Source: Mycobacterium sp. URHB0044
GTDB taxonomy: Bacteria; Actinomycetota; Actinomycetes; Mycobacteriales; Mycobacteriaceae
Direction of reading: 5' to 3'
Assembly (NCBI RefSeq): GCF_000620625.1
Contig: NZ_JIAW01000006.1
Span: 310,001-374,000, forward strand
DNA: 64,000 bases
The notes beneath the pieces were generated by a model, which did not search any database, was not told where the DNA came from, and saw only the letters and a program-made list of their open reading frames with translations. This document shows positions 22,594 through 32,388 of this stretch, piece by piece; position 1 is the stretch's first letter; the number at the start of each line of letters is the position of its first letter. Both the position numbers and the translations under genes were made by a program.

Positions 22594-24030
22594 ATGGAGT
22601 GGTTTACCGCGCCCGAGTTCTGGCTGGCGAGGCAGGTGCTGCAACGCGGAATCGCGGCGATCTACCTGATCGCGTTCGTCGCCGCTGCACGCCAGTTCCG
22701 GCCGCTCATCGGGGAACACGGCATGCTCCCGGCGCCAAAGTTCATCGCCAGACGCGGGTTTCGAGCCGCCCCAAGCCTCTTCCAGCTGCACTATTCCGAT
22801 CGGTTCTTCGCCTTCGTCTGTTGGTTCGGGGCAGCGCTGTCGGCGCTGCTCGTCGCGGGCGGGGCCGACTGGGTGCCGCTGTGGGCGGCAATGCTGATGT
22901 GGCTGGTGCTGTGGGCGCTCTATCTGTCGATCGTCAACGTCGGGCAGCAGTGGTACGGATTCGGGTGGGAATCACTCTTGCTGGAGGCGGGATTCGTCGC
23001 AATCTTCCTCGGCAACGATGACACGGCACCCCCGCTGCTCGCGATTCTGGCGGCGCGCTGGCTCGTGTTCCGCGTGGAGTTCGGCGCCGGCCTGATCAAG
23101 CTTCGCGGCGATTCGTGCTGGCGTGACCTGACGTGCCTGTACTACCACCACGAGACCCAGCCGATGCCGGGTCCGCTCAGCTGGTTCTTCCATCACCTGC
23201 CCAAGCCGCTGCACCGCATCGAGGTCGCGGGAAACCATGTCGCCCAACTGATCCTGCCGTTCGCGCTGTTCGCGCCCCAGCCGGTGGCTAGCGTGGCGGC
23301 GGCCGTCGTCATCGTCACGCAGCTGTGGCTGGTGCTCTCGGGCAACTTCGCGTGGCTGAACTGGATCACGATCATCCTGGCCGTCAGCGCAGTCGACGAC
23401 GCCGCGGCCGCAGCGGTGCTGCCGGTTCCGCACCCGCCGCCACTGCTCGATCCGCCGACGTGGTTCGTCGGCCTGGTGATCGGGTTCGCGGTGCTCACGG
23501 TGTTCTTGAGCTATTGGCCGGTGCGCAATCTGGTCTCGTCGGGGCAAAGAATGAACGCGGCCTTCAACCCGTATCGGCTACTCAACACCTACGGCGCCTT
23601 CGGCAGCATCGGCAGGATCCGCCGCGAGGTGGTGATCGAAGGCACCGACGACGTGGAGATCACGGAGCAGACGGTGTGGAGGGAATACGAATTCAAGGGC
23701 AAGCCCGGCGATCCGCGACGGATGCCGCGGCAGTGGGCGCCGTATCACCTGCGCCTCGATTGGCTGATGTGGTTCGTGGCGTTGTCGCCGGCCTATGCGA
23801 GGGAGTGGTTCGGCGTCTTCGTCGAGCGGTTGCTGCAGAACGACGCACCGACGCTTCGCCTCATTCGGCACAACCCGTTCCCCGACTCGCCGCCGCGATA
23901 CGTGCGGGCGCGGCTGTACGAGTACCGATACACCACGTGGCGGGAACTGATTCACGACCACGCGTGGTGGCGACGCACGCTGGTCGGTGACTACCTGCCT
24001 GCGGTCACACTCGGCGGCCGGGGCGGCTAG
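22594..24030 (+). CDS. Lipase maturation factor (LMF1)-family membrane protein
   Basis: 478 residues from ATG with GGAG 8 nt upstream. About seven or eight hydrophobic segments in the first 300 residues, with LMF1-family blocks FGWESLLLEAGFVAIFLG, FRVEFGAGLIKLRGDSCWRD and HHETQPMPGPLSWFFHHLPK. The C-terminal soluble part has the family stretch YEFKGKPGDPRRMPRQWAPY. In animals the family folds lipases in the ER; bacterial members are of unknown function. The last 26 nt overlap the end of the convergent MocR gene. Confidence 0.9.
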   Translation: MEWFTAPEFWLARQVLQRGIAAIYLIAFVAAARQFRPLIGEHGMLPAPKFIARRGFRAAPSLFQLHYSDRFFAFVCWFGAALSALLVAGGADWVPLWAAMLMWLVLWALYLSIVNVGQQWYGFGWESLLLEAGFVAIFLGNDDTAPPLLAILAARWLVFRVEFGAGLIKLRGDSCWRDLTCLYYHHETQPMPGPLSWFFHHLPKPLHRIEVAGNHVAQLILPFALFAPQPVASVAAAVVIVTQLWLVLSGNFAWLNWITIILAVSAVDDAAAAAVLPVPHPPPLLDPPTWFVGLVIGFAVLTVFLSYWPVRNLVSSGQRMNAAFNPYRLLNTYGAFGSIGRIRREVVIEGTDDVEITEQTVWREYEFKGKPGDPRRMPRQWAPYHLRLDWLMWFVALSPAYAREWFGVFVERLLQNDAPTLRLIRHNPFPDSPPRYVRARLYEYRYTTWRELIHDHAWWRRTLVGDYLPAVTLGGRGG

Positions 24031-25504
24031 TCCCACCGCGGCCGCCGGCCAGCACCTTGCACAGCGCCTCGAGTGCGCCTTCCCACGCACTGTCCGACGG
24101 TGCGGCGTATCCGACGACCAGTGCGTCCTGCTCGGGCAATCGCCAACTGACGCCGTGGCCTTCGTAACGGAACTCCCGCATCCCGCTGATCACCAGCCCT
24201 TCGCTAGCCGCCGCCTCGACCACCGATTGCTCGGTGCCGTGTGGAAGCTCGAGCACCGCCTGCAGCCCGGCGGCCATGCCGCTCACCCGGATTCGCGGCG
24301 CCCTGTCCGCGAGCACCGCGACGAGTTGGTCGCGGCGGATCTTGTAACGGTGCCGCATGGAGCGAACGTGACGGTCGTATGCACCTGCCGCAATGAACTC
24401 AGCGAGCGTGAGCTGCTCGAATGAGCTCGCAGCATCGACGATGCCCTTGGCATCCAAGACATCTGGGACCAACCCTTCGGGCAGAACCATCCAGGCGAGT
24501 CTCAGGCCGGGGGCCAGCGACTTGCTCGCAGAGCCGAAGTAGACGACCCTGTCCGGGTCAAGACCCTGCAGGGCGCCGACCGGTTGTCGGTCGTATCGGA
24601 ACTCCCCGTCGTAGTCGTCCTCCAAGACCAGCCCGCCGGTGGCACGCGCCCAGTCGATCACGGTCGCGCGCCGGTCTGGTCGCAGCTCAACGCCTGTCGG
24701 GTACTGATGCGCCGGCGTCAACAGCACCGCGCCGACCTCGCGCAAACCCGCTAGATCGTCAGTGCGTGCGCCCCGTTCGTCGACGTAAACGGGTGGGGTG
24801 TGCAGTCCGGCGGCGGCTAGCAAGTCACGATGGACGCCGAAACCGTAGGACTCGACGGCGACCGCGCGTACGCGTCGCGCCTTGAGTGTCTGCGCCATCA
24901 GCGTCAGCCCGTGATGAAACCCCGAGCAGATGATGATGCGGTTCGGATTGGCGTACACACCACGGGCCCGCGCGAGGTAGTTCGCAAGAACGGTGCGCAG
25001 TTCGATGCGGCCGGCGGTATCGCCATAGCCGAACGCGTCGTGTGGTGCCGCGTTCAATGCGCGGCGTGCCGCGGCGAGCCACTGGGCGCGTGGGAATTCG
25101 GCGAGATTTGGTGACCCCGGCATCAGCGCGTGCGTGGGACGTTGGCGGATACGCAACGTATGACCGATGCCCGGTCCAGTCGGGCGCGGCGCGGCGCGCT
25201 TGGCCACTCGCGTCCCAGAGCCCTGCTGCGCGGTGAGCCAGCCCTCGGCGGCCAGTTCGGTGTAGGCATCGGCGACGGTGTTACGGGCAACACCAAGGTC
25301 GGCTGCGAGCACGCGTGACGACGGCAGCCTCGAGCCGGGCGCCAGACGCCCGGTGCGCACGGCCTCACGGAGGGCATCCGCGAGTCCGGAGCGCAATCCC
25401 GATCCCGTCATCATCTCCAGGTGTAGATCCGTACCGAAGGCCGGTCCCCGGCCCGGCCTGGAAGTGGACCTGCCATCCGTCATGGAATTGGACACTATCT
25501 CCAT
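24005..25504 (-). CDS. MocR/PdxR-family regulator (GntR HTH fused to PLP aminotransferase domain)
   Basis: 499 residues; ATG 25483 (MTDGRST) is an alternative start. The N-terminal winged helix reads GLADALREAVRTGRLAPGSR then VLAADLGVARNTVADAYTEL. From about residue 130 a fold-type I aminotransferase domain follows, with GYGDTAGRIELRTVLANYLA, EDDYDGEFRY and the PLP lysine in GSASKSLAPGLRLAW. It reads as an intact sensor-regulator. It is the second gene of a unit with the MFS transporter, 4 nt after its stop, so it probably controls that transporter. Confidence 0.92.
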   Translation of the reverse strand: MEIVSNSMTDGRSTSRPGRGPAFGTDLHLEMMTGSGLRSGLADALREAVRTGRLAPGSRLPSSRVLAADLGVARNTVADAYTELAAEGWLTAQQGSGTRVAKRAAPRPTGPGIGHTLRIRQRPTHALMPGSPNLAEFPRAQWLAAARRALNAAPHDAFGYGDTAGRIELRTVLANYLARARGVYANPNRIIICSGFHHGLTLMAQTLKARRVRAVAVESYGFGVHRDLLAAAGLHTPPVYVDERGARTDDLAGLREVGAVLLTPAHQYPTGVELRPDRRATVIDWARATGGLVLEDDYDGEFRYDRQPVGALQGLDPDRVVYFGSASKSLAPGLRLAWMVLPEGLVPDVLDAKGIVDAASSFEQLTLAEFIAAGAYDRHVRSMRHRYKIRRDQLVAVLADRAPRIRVSGMAAGLQAVLELPHGTEQSVVEAAASEGLVISGMREFRYEGHGVSWRLPEQDALVVGYAAPSDSAWEGALEALCKVLAGGRGGTSRPGRRV

Positions 25505-25508
25505 GCCA

Positions 25509-26732
25509 TTAACCGCGGTTGATTTGAAGCTGGGCGCGCAAACTGATGAGCGCCAACAAGACCGTCACCCCGGCGTACCAGAACACCGTTGACTCCATGC
25601 CTAGTCGGCCGACAACGAAACCCGCAATGACGACGGGGATGCCGAAGGCGCTGTAGGACACCAGATATGTGAGGGCGGCGATGCCGGCATGTTCATGTGG
25701 TGCGACCAGCCGCACGACGAGGCGCAAGAACGCCGTGAAGGATGCGCCGAATCCAGCGCCGCCGATGGCTTGTCCGATGATCATCACTGGCAACCATCCC
25801 CCCGCGAGCCCGCCGACGATGACGGCTGCCCCGACGATGGACATGAAGATGCCGATGATCATCGAGCGTCGAGGGTCGAGTCGTGCAAACCCCAAGCCGA
25901 TGCCGACCGACGCTGCCGGGGCGACGAATCCCGACACGCCGTTCAGAAGTCCACTGTCGACGTGGAAGATGCTGCGCACCATTGCCGGAGAGAGGCCGCC
26001 GGACAGCCCCGAGAGCATCCAGACCGCAGCGATGACAGGCGCCCCCGCCACGAATTCCGCTCGGGCACTTGACGGAACGGCGATGCGCGGGAGGAGTGAG
26101 CGAAGCGCACCCGGTGTGCGAGCCATGCTCTCCGGACAAAAAGCGATCACGGCGACCCCGAGAATCGTCGCGACGGTTAGCCCGATGAAGATGGTGGAGT
26201 TCGCCGTCGTGGTGAACTGGATCAAGAGACCCGCCAACAGGGATCCGCTCGCGAGACCACCCGTGAGACAGATACTGCCCAGGATCACACCCAGCCTCTT
26301 ACGGTTCGGCGGTGCGATTTCGACGAGCGCCGCGGTGAACGCCGTGGTTGCCGCGCCGGTCGCGATGCCCTGCAGGACACGCCCCGCGATGACCCATCCA
26401 ACGTCGGGGGCGATGAGAAACGCGACGTTGGAAACGAGCTGCACCGTCAACGCGCCGAACAGAACTGGACGCCGACCAACGTGGTCGGAAAGCGATCCCA
26501 CGGTGAGGACGGCGGCGAGGAACCCAACTGCGAACACCGCGAACGCCAGGGCCAGGACAGCAGGCGCCAGATCCCATTGCTGCTGATAGACGACCAGCAG
26601 CGGCATCAGCGCGCCCGCGGCGAGGTAGAGGCTCGTGAACGTGAGGGCGGCTCCCGTCAACGCCAGTCCTCCCGGCAGTACGCGGCGGACCCGTGACGTC
26701 GGCGCGGGAGCGAACGCCGGAAGAGGCATCAC
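25509..26732 (-). CDS. MFS transporter
   Basis: 407 residues; the frame begins with two consecutive ATGs (26732, 26729). Twelve hydrophobic segments and the MFS loop 2-3 motif GSLSDHVGRRPVLFG near residue 82. Closest in style to drug/arabinose-type efflux MFS proteins. Co-transcribed with the MocR regulator, whose binding site candidate lies upstream. Substrate unknown. At 26098-26114 the gene carries a sequence close to the repeat inserted in alkB. Confidence 0.9.
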   Translation of the reverse strand: MMPLPAFAPAPTSRVRRVLPGGLALTGAALTFTSLYLAAGALMPLLVVYQQQWDLAPAVLALAFAVFAVGFLAAVLTVGSLSDHVGRRPVLFGALTVQLVSNVAFLIAPDVGWVIAGRVLQGIATGAATTAFTAALVEIAPPNRKRLGVILGSICLTGGLASGSLLAGLLIQFTTTANSTIFIGLTVATILGVAVIAFCPESMARTPGALRSLLPRIAVPSSARAEFVAGAPVIAAVWMLSGLSGGLSPAMVRSIFHVDSGLLNGVSGFVAPAASVGIGLGFARLDPRRSMIIGIFMSIVGAAVIVGGLAGGWLPVMIIGQAIGGAGFGASFTAFLRLVVRLVAPHEHAGIAALTYLVSYSAFGIPVVIAGFVVGRLGMESTVFWYAGVTVLLALISLRAQLQINRG

Positions 26733-26810
26733 GGCTGGCCGTCTCGTGCTGAATCGGTCGTCACGCGTCCGACGCTAGGCCGGTGATGGCCAGGCGATAC
26801 GGGCCAGTTT

Positions 26811-26872
26811 CCACTTCGAATCGTGGGCCACTTCGGTCGCGGATGCCGTTGATCGAACGCGAAGTGGCCCAC
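26811..26872. promoter_or_regulatory. Candidate MocR operator: 13-bp inverted repeat plus a third half-site
   Basis: GTGGGCCACTTCG (26823-26835) is repeated as its exact complement CGAAGTGGCCCAC (26860-26872), 24 nt apart. A further CCACTTCG copy lies at 26811-26818. The group sits 80-140 nt upstream of the MFS-MocR unit and in front of the small secreted protein gene on the other strand. Confidence 0.6.
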
Positions 26873-26974
26873 TGAACTCGCCACATAATGGACCAACTAG
26901 GCATGCCATTCTGCGCCTACCGTCGGCCTTGCACATCAACTGAGCCCACCCCGGGCATCGACAAGGAGCACGAA

Positions 26975-27202
26975 ATGCGCATCAACTCCACCTTGCATAC
27001 GGCGCTGTTGGCCGGAGCAGCCGTCGCGACGATCCTCGCCGCACCGATGGCCACGGCCGCGCCCACGCCGCTCAAGGACTGCTTGGTCACCGCCAACGGA
27101 AGCACCTGCCAATCACCGGGCAACGTAGAGATCACTGACTCCCGGCCCCCGGTCAACATCTATCCCTACGGCACGATGCCATTTCTGCTTGGCAGGCGCT
27201 GA
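26975..27202 (+). CDS. Small secreted protein, unknown function
   Basis: 75 residues from ATG 26975, preceded by AAGGAG 7 nt upstream; the longer frame is not supported. The N-terminus is a Sec signal peptide (THALLAGAAVATILAAP-like core in residues 8-25) with AxA cleavage after ATAA. The mature part is about 45 residues with one Cys pair (DCLVTANGSTC) and a Pro-rich end. I do not recognise a family beyond small exported mycobacterial proteins. Its stop overlaps the next start (TGATG). Confidence 0.75.
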   Translation: MRINSTLHTALLAGAAVATILAAPMATAAPTPLKDCLVTANGSTCQSPGNVEITDSRPPVNIYPYGTMPFLLGRR

Positions 27203-27786
27203 TGCGCATCTTCTTCGCGGGCGCCTCGGGAGTCCTCGGCCGACACCTCGTGCCGCTGCTCGTCGACGCCGGCCACGTCGTTGGCGCCATGACCAGATCA
27301 GTGGAGAACGCAGACCTACTGGCCTCGGCAGGCGCGCAACCCATCGTCTGCGACGTCTTCGACCGAGCCGGCCTGACCAACGCCGTTCGCGCCTTCGCGC
27401 CCGACCTGATGTTGCACGAGTTGACCGACCTCCCCGACGAACTGAAGGACCTTCCCGCCGATTCCGCACTCAACGCGCGGATACGAGACGAGGGCACCCG
27501 GAACCTCATCGACGCGATGGGCGGCCTGGCACAGGTCAAGATCGTGGCCCAGAGCGTCGCGTGGAAGATGAGCCCGGGAAGGGAAGCCGACGCGATCTCC
27601 GTGCTGGAAGCGTCGGTGCTCGCGGCAGACGGCGTGGTCCTGCGGTACGGCTTTCTCTACGGGCCCGACACCTACTTCGATGTTGACCTTCCGCCCACAC
27701 CACGGGTACACATCGAGACTGCCGCGGCGCGAACGCTCGACGCTCTCATCGCCCCACCGGGCGTGCTGACCATCGTCGATGACTGA
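27202..27786 (+). CDS. Short NAD(P)-dependent epimerase/reductase-like protein
   Basis: 194 residues, start overlapping the previous stop. The N-terminal Rossmann motif FFAGASGVLGRHLVPLL is intact and residues 50-125 follow the extended-SDR pattern. In place of a YxxxK motif only VAWKMSPGREAD is seen, and the protein is shorter than usual extended SDRs (about 300 residues), so it may be a reduced, possibly non-catalytic member. It is translationally coupled to the small secreted protein gene. Confidence 0.8.
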   Translation: MRIFFAGASGVLGRHLVPLLVDAGHVVGAMTRSVENADLLASAGAQPIVCDVFDRAGLTNAVRAFAPDLMLHELTDLPDELKDLPADSALNARIRDEGTRNLIDAMGGLAQVKIVAQSVAWKMSPGREADAISVLEASVLAADGVVLRYGFLYGPDTYFDVDLPPTPRVHIETAAARTLDALIAPPGVLTIVDD

Positions 27787-27824
27787 CCGGCCCGGCCCGC
27801 ATCAACCGGAAGCGACGACTCGCC

Positions 27825-28376
27825 ATGAAGATCTGCATCTTTCTGTCCGCCGCCGACCTCGACGAACGCTATACCGTGCCTGCGCGCGAGTTCGCCGAGC
27901 TAGTCGGCGGCGGCGGGCACACCCTGATATGGGGCGGATCCGACACCGGACTGATGAAGGTCGTCGCCGATGGAGTTCGGGAGGCAGGCGGCCGGCTCGT
28001 CGGCGTTTCCGTCGAGTTCCTCCGCTCCTTCGCAAGGGAGGACGCCGACGAGATGGTGTTTGCCGGCAACCTCGCCGAACGAAAGGCGCTCATGCTCGCC
28101 GGCTGCGACGCCGTGGTCGTGATGGTCGGTGGCATGGGCACGTTGGACGAGGCCACCGACATTCTCGAAATGCGGAAGCATCGCCACCACGACAAGCCGG
28201 TGGTGTTGCTGAACACTGCAGGGTTCTACGACGGACTGACGCTGCAACTTCGACGGATGGAGGCGGACGGCTTCCTGCCCGTCCCGCTGGACGAACTCGT
28301 GCACATCGCCGACAACGGCCGCGATGCCCTCGCCTACCTGGAGTCTTGGGCACTGACCAGCCGACGCGCGCCTTAG
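27825..28376 (+). CDS. LOG-family protein (lysine-decarboxylase-like fold, TIGR00730-type)
   Basis: 183 residues from ATG. LOG features: [20 protein letters not shown] near residue 36, [19 protein letters not shown] with the conserved Arg-Lys, and [14 protein letters not shown] near residue 103, where the canonical motif begins PGG. LOG proteins are phosphoribohydrolases that can release cytokinin bases from their nucleotide forms; many bacterial members have other or unknown roles. The Pro-to-Val change makes the exact activity uncertain. Ends convergent with the Pks16-type gene, overlapping by 4 nt. Confidence 0.88.
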   Translation: MKICIFLSAADLDERYTVPAREFAELVGGGGHTLIWGGSDTGLMKVVADGVREAGGRLVGVSVEFLRSFAREDADEMVFAGNLAERKALMLAGCDAVVVMVGGMGTLDEATDILEMRKHRHHDKPVVLLNTAGFYDGLTLQLRRMEADGFLPVPLDELVHIADNGRDALAYLESWALTSRRAP

Positions 28377-30007
28377 GTGACGAGGGCGACCGAGTTGGCC
28401 CGGCGCAGCTTGCCCGACGGGGTCTTCGGGATGGTGCCTGGTCCGAGAACGACGACGTTGCGCGGCCGGACGTCGACCTCGGTCACCACCTCGTGGGCGA
28501 CCTGATGCTCGATGCGACGCACCTCGACCGGGTCCTGCCAGGCGTTCGACTCGACGGCGACGGCGAACGTCTCACGCGAGTGACCCGCATCGAGCCGGAC
28601 CGCGACCGCGCAGCCGGGGCGCACGCCCTGGACGCGACCAGCGGCGCGTTCGATGTCGGTGGGATAGATGTTGCGGCCCGCCATGATGATGACGTCCTTG
28701 ACGCGGCCGCAGACGACGATGTGGCCGTTCTCCATCTGGTAGCCCAGGTCGCCGGTGTCGTACCAACCGTGCTCGTCCTGCGCCGGAAGAAACCCGCCCA
28801 TGGTCAGGTAGCCGGGCGTCAGGGACTCGCCGCGCAGCTCGATGACGCCGACGCCGCGGGCGGGCATCACGTTCCCGGTGTCGTCGACGACGCGGGCCTC
28901 GAGGTCTTGCAGCAGCGGGCCCAGCGAGGCAAGGCGTCGGGTGTTGCCCTTGGTCGCGGGGACGGCGCGGCGCAGCGCGGCCAGCAGGTCGGCGTCCACC
29001 TCGTCGACCACCAGGCCGGCGCCGCACTCCGAGAACGACACCGCCAGCGTCGTCTCGGCCATGCCGTAGGCGGGCAGGATGGCTTCGGGTCGCAGGCCGA
29101 ACGGCTTGCCCGCGTCCAGCAGGTCCTCGACGTCGGCGGGCTCGACGGGCTCGGCGCCCGACAGCGCGAACCGCAGCGTCGACAGATCGAACTGACCGGG
29201 CTCGGCCTGCTTGCGCAGCCGCTTGGCGAACAGCGCGTACGCGAAGTTCGGCGCCGCGGTCATGGTGCCCTTGTACTTGTCGATGAGCTTCGCCCACAGC
29301 AAGGTGTCGCGCAGGAAGTCCATCGGCGTGACCTTGACCAGCTCGGCGCCGAAGTACATCGGAATGGTCAGGAAGCCGACCATGCCCATGTCGTGGAAGC
29401 AGGGCAGCCAGCTCACCATGACGTCCTTGTCGACGTCGTACTGGGCGCCGACGAACATCGCCTCGGCGTTGGAGTGGATGTTGCGGTGCGTGATCTGCAC
29501 GGCCTTCGGCGAACCGGTCGAGCCGGACGTCAGCTGCATGAGCGCGAGGTCGTCCTCGCTGGTCTCGACAGGGTCGATGGGATCGGCCTCGAGCAGGTCG
29601 GAGATCGTGAGGACCTTGATGCCCTTCTCCTCCAGCACCGGGATGGCGACCAGGAAGGGTTCGGAGACGATGACCGCGTTGGCTTCGATCATGCCGATCA
29701 CGTTCATGGTGTCCTCGGCCCACACGACGAGATCGGTGCGGGGCGTCGGCTGGTGCAGCATCGTCAGGCTGGCACCGCGCATCCACAGCGCCTGCGCGGT
29801 CGGAGCGATCTCCACCGGGAAACCGGCCAGCACGCCGACGGCGTCACCCTTGCCGACTCCCGCGGCGGCCAGTCCTCCCGCGATGCGACGGGCGCGCTCA
29901 TGCACCTCGAGCCAGGTGTGCCGCACCGGCTCGTGCGGTTCGCCGGTCACCATGCCCCGCGTGCTCTCGTGAGCGTTGCGGAACATCTTCTCGGTAAATC
30001 TGCTCAC
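28373..30007 (-). CDS. pks16: Pks16-type fatty-acyl-AMP ligase
   Basis: 544 residues from GTG 30007, with AGGAGG 5 nt upstream; a GTG one codon earlier is also possible. The length equals that of M. tuberculosis Rv1013 (Pks16) and the neighbourhood agrees. ANL-superfamily motifs: [52 protein letters not shown], and the C-terminal catalytic lysine in [12 protein letters not shown]. Despite the historical name it is not a polyketide synthase: it adenylates an acyl chain. The acyl substrate is unknown. Confidence 0.92.
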   Translation of the reverse strand: MSRFTEKMFRNAHESTRGMVTGEPHEPVRHTWLEVHERARRIAGGLAAAGVGKGDAVGVLAGFPVEIAPTAQALWMRGASLTMLHQPTPRTDLVVWAEDTMNVIGMIEANAVIVSEPFLVAIPVLEEKGIKVLTISDLLEADPIDPVETSEDDLALMQLTSGSTGSPKAVQITHRNIHSNAEAMFVGAQYDVDKDVMVSWLPCFHDMGMVGFLTIPMYFGAELVKVTPMDFLRDTLLWAKLIDKYKGTMTAAPNFAYALFAKRLRKQAEPGQFDLSTLRFALSGAEPVEPADVEDLLDAGKPFGLRPEAILPAYGMAETTLAVSFSECGAGLVVDEVDADLLAALRRAVPATKGNTRRLASLGPLLQDLEARVVDDTGNVMPARGVGVIELRGESLTPGYLTMGGFLPAQDEHGWYDTGDLGYQMENGHIVVCGRVKDVIIMAGRNIYPTDIERAAGRVQGVRPGCAVAVRLDAGHSRETFAVAVESNAWQDPVEVRRIEHQVAHEVVTEVDVRPRNVVVLGPGTIPKTPSGKLRRANSVALVT

Positions 30008-30348
30008 CACGACCTCCTGAGTTCAGGCGCCAGTGCCCCGTATTCCATGCTCCGTCTGATGACGGGCACCTTCCAGAAGGCGCGCGTGCACGATTCGGGA
30101 GCGGTTTTGTTTCGAATCGGTGATGCCTGCGACAGCCCAGCCAACCAGGAATCGGTTGCCGTTGGGAAATCCAGGCGGCCCGTGCCAGCGCTGCGTATCC
30201 GCCCCTCGGGAAGCCCGATGGGCGAAGTCGGCGCGTGAGACGCGTAACCGCTAGCTTTCACCGTCGATCATCTTAAGAGACTCTTAAGTAACTGCCAAAC
30301 CGACGCGAGAATTGAGGCCTGGGTCACACCTCTAATCAGGTCCGATTC
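30008..30348. other. 341-bp gap between pks16-type gene and ispE, with a 17-bp palindrome
   Basis: No convincing gene. A minus-strand frame at 30004-30261 (85 codons) exists but shows no recognisable domain or ribosome site. The stretch 30272-30288 is a perfect palindrome, CTTAAGAG-A-CTCTTAAG, in otherwise AT-richer sequence. It is a plausible operator or promoter element for the Pks16-type gene, about 265 nt downstream on the minus strand. Confidence 0.5.
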
Positions 30349-31314
30349 CTAGAGCGGGGTCGGCGTCGGCACGACGCGGGCGCCGTGGACCGGACCGCTC
30401 GCCGCGCGGACGGTCCGGCAGACACCGGCGCCGGCCAACTGCACGCCGACGTCGATCGCCGACGACGCCGACGAGCAGAGAAATGCGCACGTGGGCCCCG
30501 AGCCCGACACGATGCCGGCCAGGGCGCCCGCTTCCTCACCGGCGCGCAGTGTGCGGCGCAGCTTCGAGTCCAGGCTGAGCGCCGCAGGCTGCAGGTCGTT
30601 GCCCAGCAACGGCGCCAGTTGCGCGGCGTCCCCCGAGGCGAGGGCCGCCAGCAGTGGCCCTGGGTCGTCGAGCCGCGGCGGCTCCCCGCGGCCGGAGTCG
30701 GCGCGCAACCGGTCGATCTCGCCGAACACCGCAGGCGTCGACAGCCCTCCCTTGCCGAACGCCAACACCCAGTGGAATGTGTTGCGGGCCAATACCGTAG
30801 CCAGCTGTTCGCCACGACCAGTGCCCAGTGCCGTGCCACCGTGCAGTGCGAAGGGCACGTCGCTCCCCAGCTCCGCGGCCAGCGCGTGCAGGTCACGGCG
30901 CGGCACCCCGAGTTCCCACAACGCGTTCATGGCCACCAGCACTGCGGCGGCGTCGGCGCTGCCGCCCGCCATCCCGCCGGCCACCGGTATCGACTTCTCC
31001 ACCGAGATCGCGACGTCGGGTGTGCGACCGACGTGCTCGCCGAGCAGTTCGGCGGCTCGCCACGCCAGGTTGCGCCGGTCGGTGGGCAGCGATTCGACGC
31101 CTTCGCCGGACATTTCCAACGACAGCACGTCGGCGTTGCGCACCGTAATCTCGTCGAACAACGAAACGGCGTGGAAGACGGTGGTCAGTTCGTGATAGCC
31201 GTCGTCGCGTAGGTCACCGACGGCCAGGAAGAGGTTGACTTTGCCGGGTACGCGCACCGTGACGGACCCCGTTGGCACCCACTCGGACGCAGCACTTCCA
31301 TCGGAGGACGGCAC
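30349..31314 (-). CDS. ispE: 4-diphosphocytidyl-2-C-methyl-D-erythritol kinase
   Basis: 321 residues from GTG. GHMP-kinase signatures: [20 protein letters not shown] at the N-terminus, the ATP loop [15 protein letters not shown] near residue 115, and [12 protein letters not shown] near 265. It carries out the ATP-dependent step of the MEP pathway that supplies isoprenoid precursors for decaprenyl phosphate. In M. tuberculosis ispE follows ksgA directly in the rpfB-ksgA-ispE transcript; here two plus-strand genes intervene and ispE has its own -10 element. Confidence 0.97.
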   Translation of the reverse strand: MPSSDGSAASEWVPTGSVTVRVPGKVNLFLAVGDLRDDGYHELTTVFHAVSLFDEITVRNADVLSLEMSGEGVESLPTDRRNLAWRAAELLGEHVGRTPDVAISVEKSIPVAGGMAGGSADAAAVLVAMNALWELGVPRRDLHALAAELGSDVPFALHGGTALGTGRGEQLATVLARNTFHWVLAFGKGGLSTPAVFGEIDRLRADSGRGEPPRLDDPGPLLAALASGDAAQLAPLLGNDLQPAALSLDSKLRRTLRAGEEAGALAGIVSGSGPTCAFLCSSASSAIDVGVQLAGAGVCRTVRAASGPVHGARVVPTPTPL

Positions 31315-31320
31315 GCCAAA

Positions 31321-31326
31321 ACATTA
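31321..31326 (-). promoter_or_regulatory. ispE -10 element (leaderless start)
   Basis: TAATGT on the minus strand ends 6 nt before the GTG of ispE, fitting the mycobacterial TANNNT pattern for a leaderless transcript. No clear -35 was seen. Confidence 0.5.
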
Positions 31327-31498
31327 TCGCCGCGACAACGCGTCCGACTACGGAAGTGGTGAGATGCCCCTCGATGATCCCGCCGCTGCGCTCCGGCCGT
31401 TCCGACGTGGAGACGACCGCCGCTAGTGTTTGCTCGCAACGAGTGTCGACGATCGTCGCGGTGCGTGCGCTCGACCGGTGCAGAACCCCGCGGCAACC

Positions 31499-31504
31499 TA
31501 GTCT
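31499..31504 (+). promoter_or_regulatory. -10 element of the Ser/Thr kinase gene (leaderless start)
   Basis: TAGTCT lies 6 nt before the GTG at 31511. A perfect 12-bp palindrome CGACGATCGTCG is at 31447-31458, about 40 nt further upstream. Confidence 0.45.
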
Positions 31505-31510
31505 GAGAGC

Positions 31511-32308
31511 GTGCTCGTGCCCAATGATCGCTTCGAGGACTACGTGGTCGACGACGTCGTTGGCCACGGCGGATCCGCGACGGTGTACCGGGCACACCAC
31601 GTCTCTGGACGGGACCGCGTCGTCGCACTCAAGGTGCTCGACGAGCGGCACCATCAACCTGCTCAGTTGATCCGCCTTCAGCGCGAGTTCGCCTTTGCCA
31701 ACCGCCTGGATCATCCGCACGTCGTCACGATGTACGAGAGCGGTCCCGACTGGTTGGCCATGGAACTCATCGACGGTGGCACCGTGACCAACCTCACCAC
31801 CGTCCGCGATCGGCTCACCGCGTTGGCCGAGGTCGCGGCGGCACTCGACTATGCGCACCTCAACGGCATCGTGCATTGCGACGTGAAGCCGGCGAACATC
31901 CTTGTGTTCGAGGATTTCTCGCGCGGGGGCGCGGTTCTGATTGACTTCGGCGTTGCGCGTTCGATGGCAGAGGACGCTCGCCACCGGCCGACGCACGTCG
32001 AGGCGTCGCTGCCCTACACCGCCCCCGAGCTACTACACGGACGAACTCCTTCTGCCGCCGCCGACGAGTACGCATTGGCCTGCACGGCCGTCGAATTGAT
32101 CACCGGTGCACCGCCTTTCACCTCGACGACGACGCTGGCGCTGATCGACGATCATCTGAACCGGCCGGTACCCCGCTACTCCCGCCAAATCGATTGGATT
32201 CCACACGCATTCGACTCCATCCTGAGCAAGGCGATGGCCAAGGACCCCGAGCTGCGCTACGAAACGTGCACGGAATTCATCGCGCTCATCGCCAGGGCGC
32301 TGAACTGA
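31511..32308 (+). CDS. Soluble Ser/Thr protein kinase, kinase domain only
   Basis: 265 residues from GTG. Hanks-type kinase with all key residues: glycine loop GHGGSATVY (18-26), Lys41, Glu59, catalytic loop [10 protein letters not shown] with Asp124, Lys126 and Asn129, and DFG Asp145. The activation segment contains several Thr/Ser before APE (YTAPELL). The usual HRD arginine is Cys123, so this is a non-RD kinase, which in other systems means activation-loop phosphorylation is not strictly needed. There is no transmembrane or sensor domain, unlike most mycobacterial Pkn proteins. Followed 80 nt later by the permease gene on the same strand, a possible partner. Confidence 0.92.
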   Translation: MLVPNDRFEDYVVDDVVGHGGSATVYRAHHVSGRDRVVALKVLDERHHQPAQLIRLQREFAFANRLDHPHVVTMYESGPDWLAMELIDGGTVTNLTTVRDRLTALAEVAAALDYAHLNGIVHCDVKPANILVFEDFSRGGAVLIDFGVARSMAEDARHRPTHVEASLPYTAPELLHGRTPSAAADEYALACTAVELITGAPPFTSTTTLALIDDHLNRPVPRYSRQIDWIPHAFDSILSKAMAKDPELRYETCTEFIALIARALN

Positions 32309-32388
32309 CGCCGTCGCAGGAAACGACTTAACTCAACGTTTACTGTCCCCGAGTTTCCGGTTCGGTCACCCGGGGTTAGCGTCGCTTC

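Noticed and set aside
27779..30238. 819-codon plus-strand frame spanning the LOG gene and antisense Pks16-type gene
   Set aside because: Crosses two well-supported genes in a different frame; no recognisable domain.
30004..30261. 85-codon minus-strand frame upstream of the Pks16-type gene, possibly an Rv1012 counterpart
   Set aside because: No ribosome site, no recognisable domain and no clear similarity to a known protein; kept as part of the described gap.
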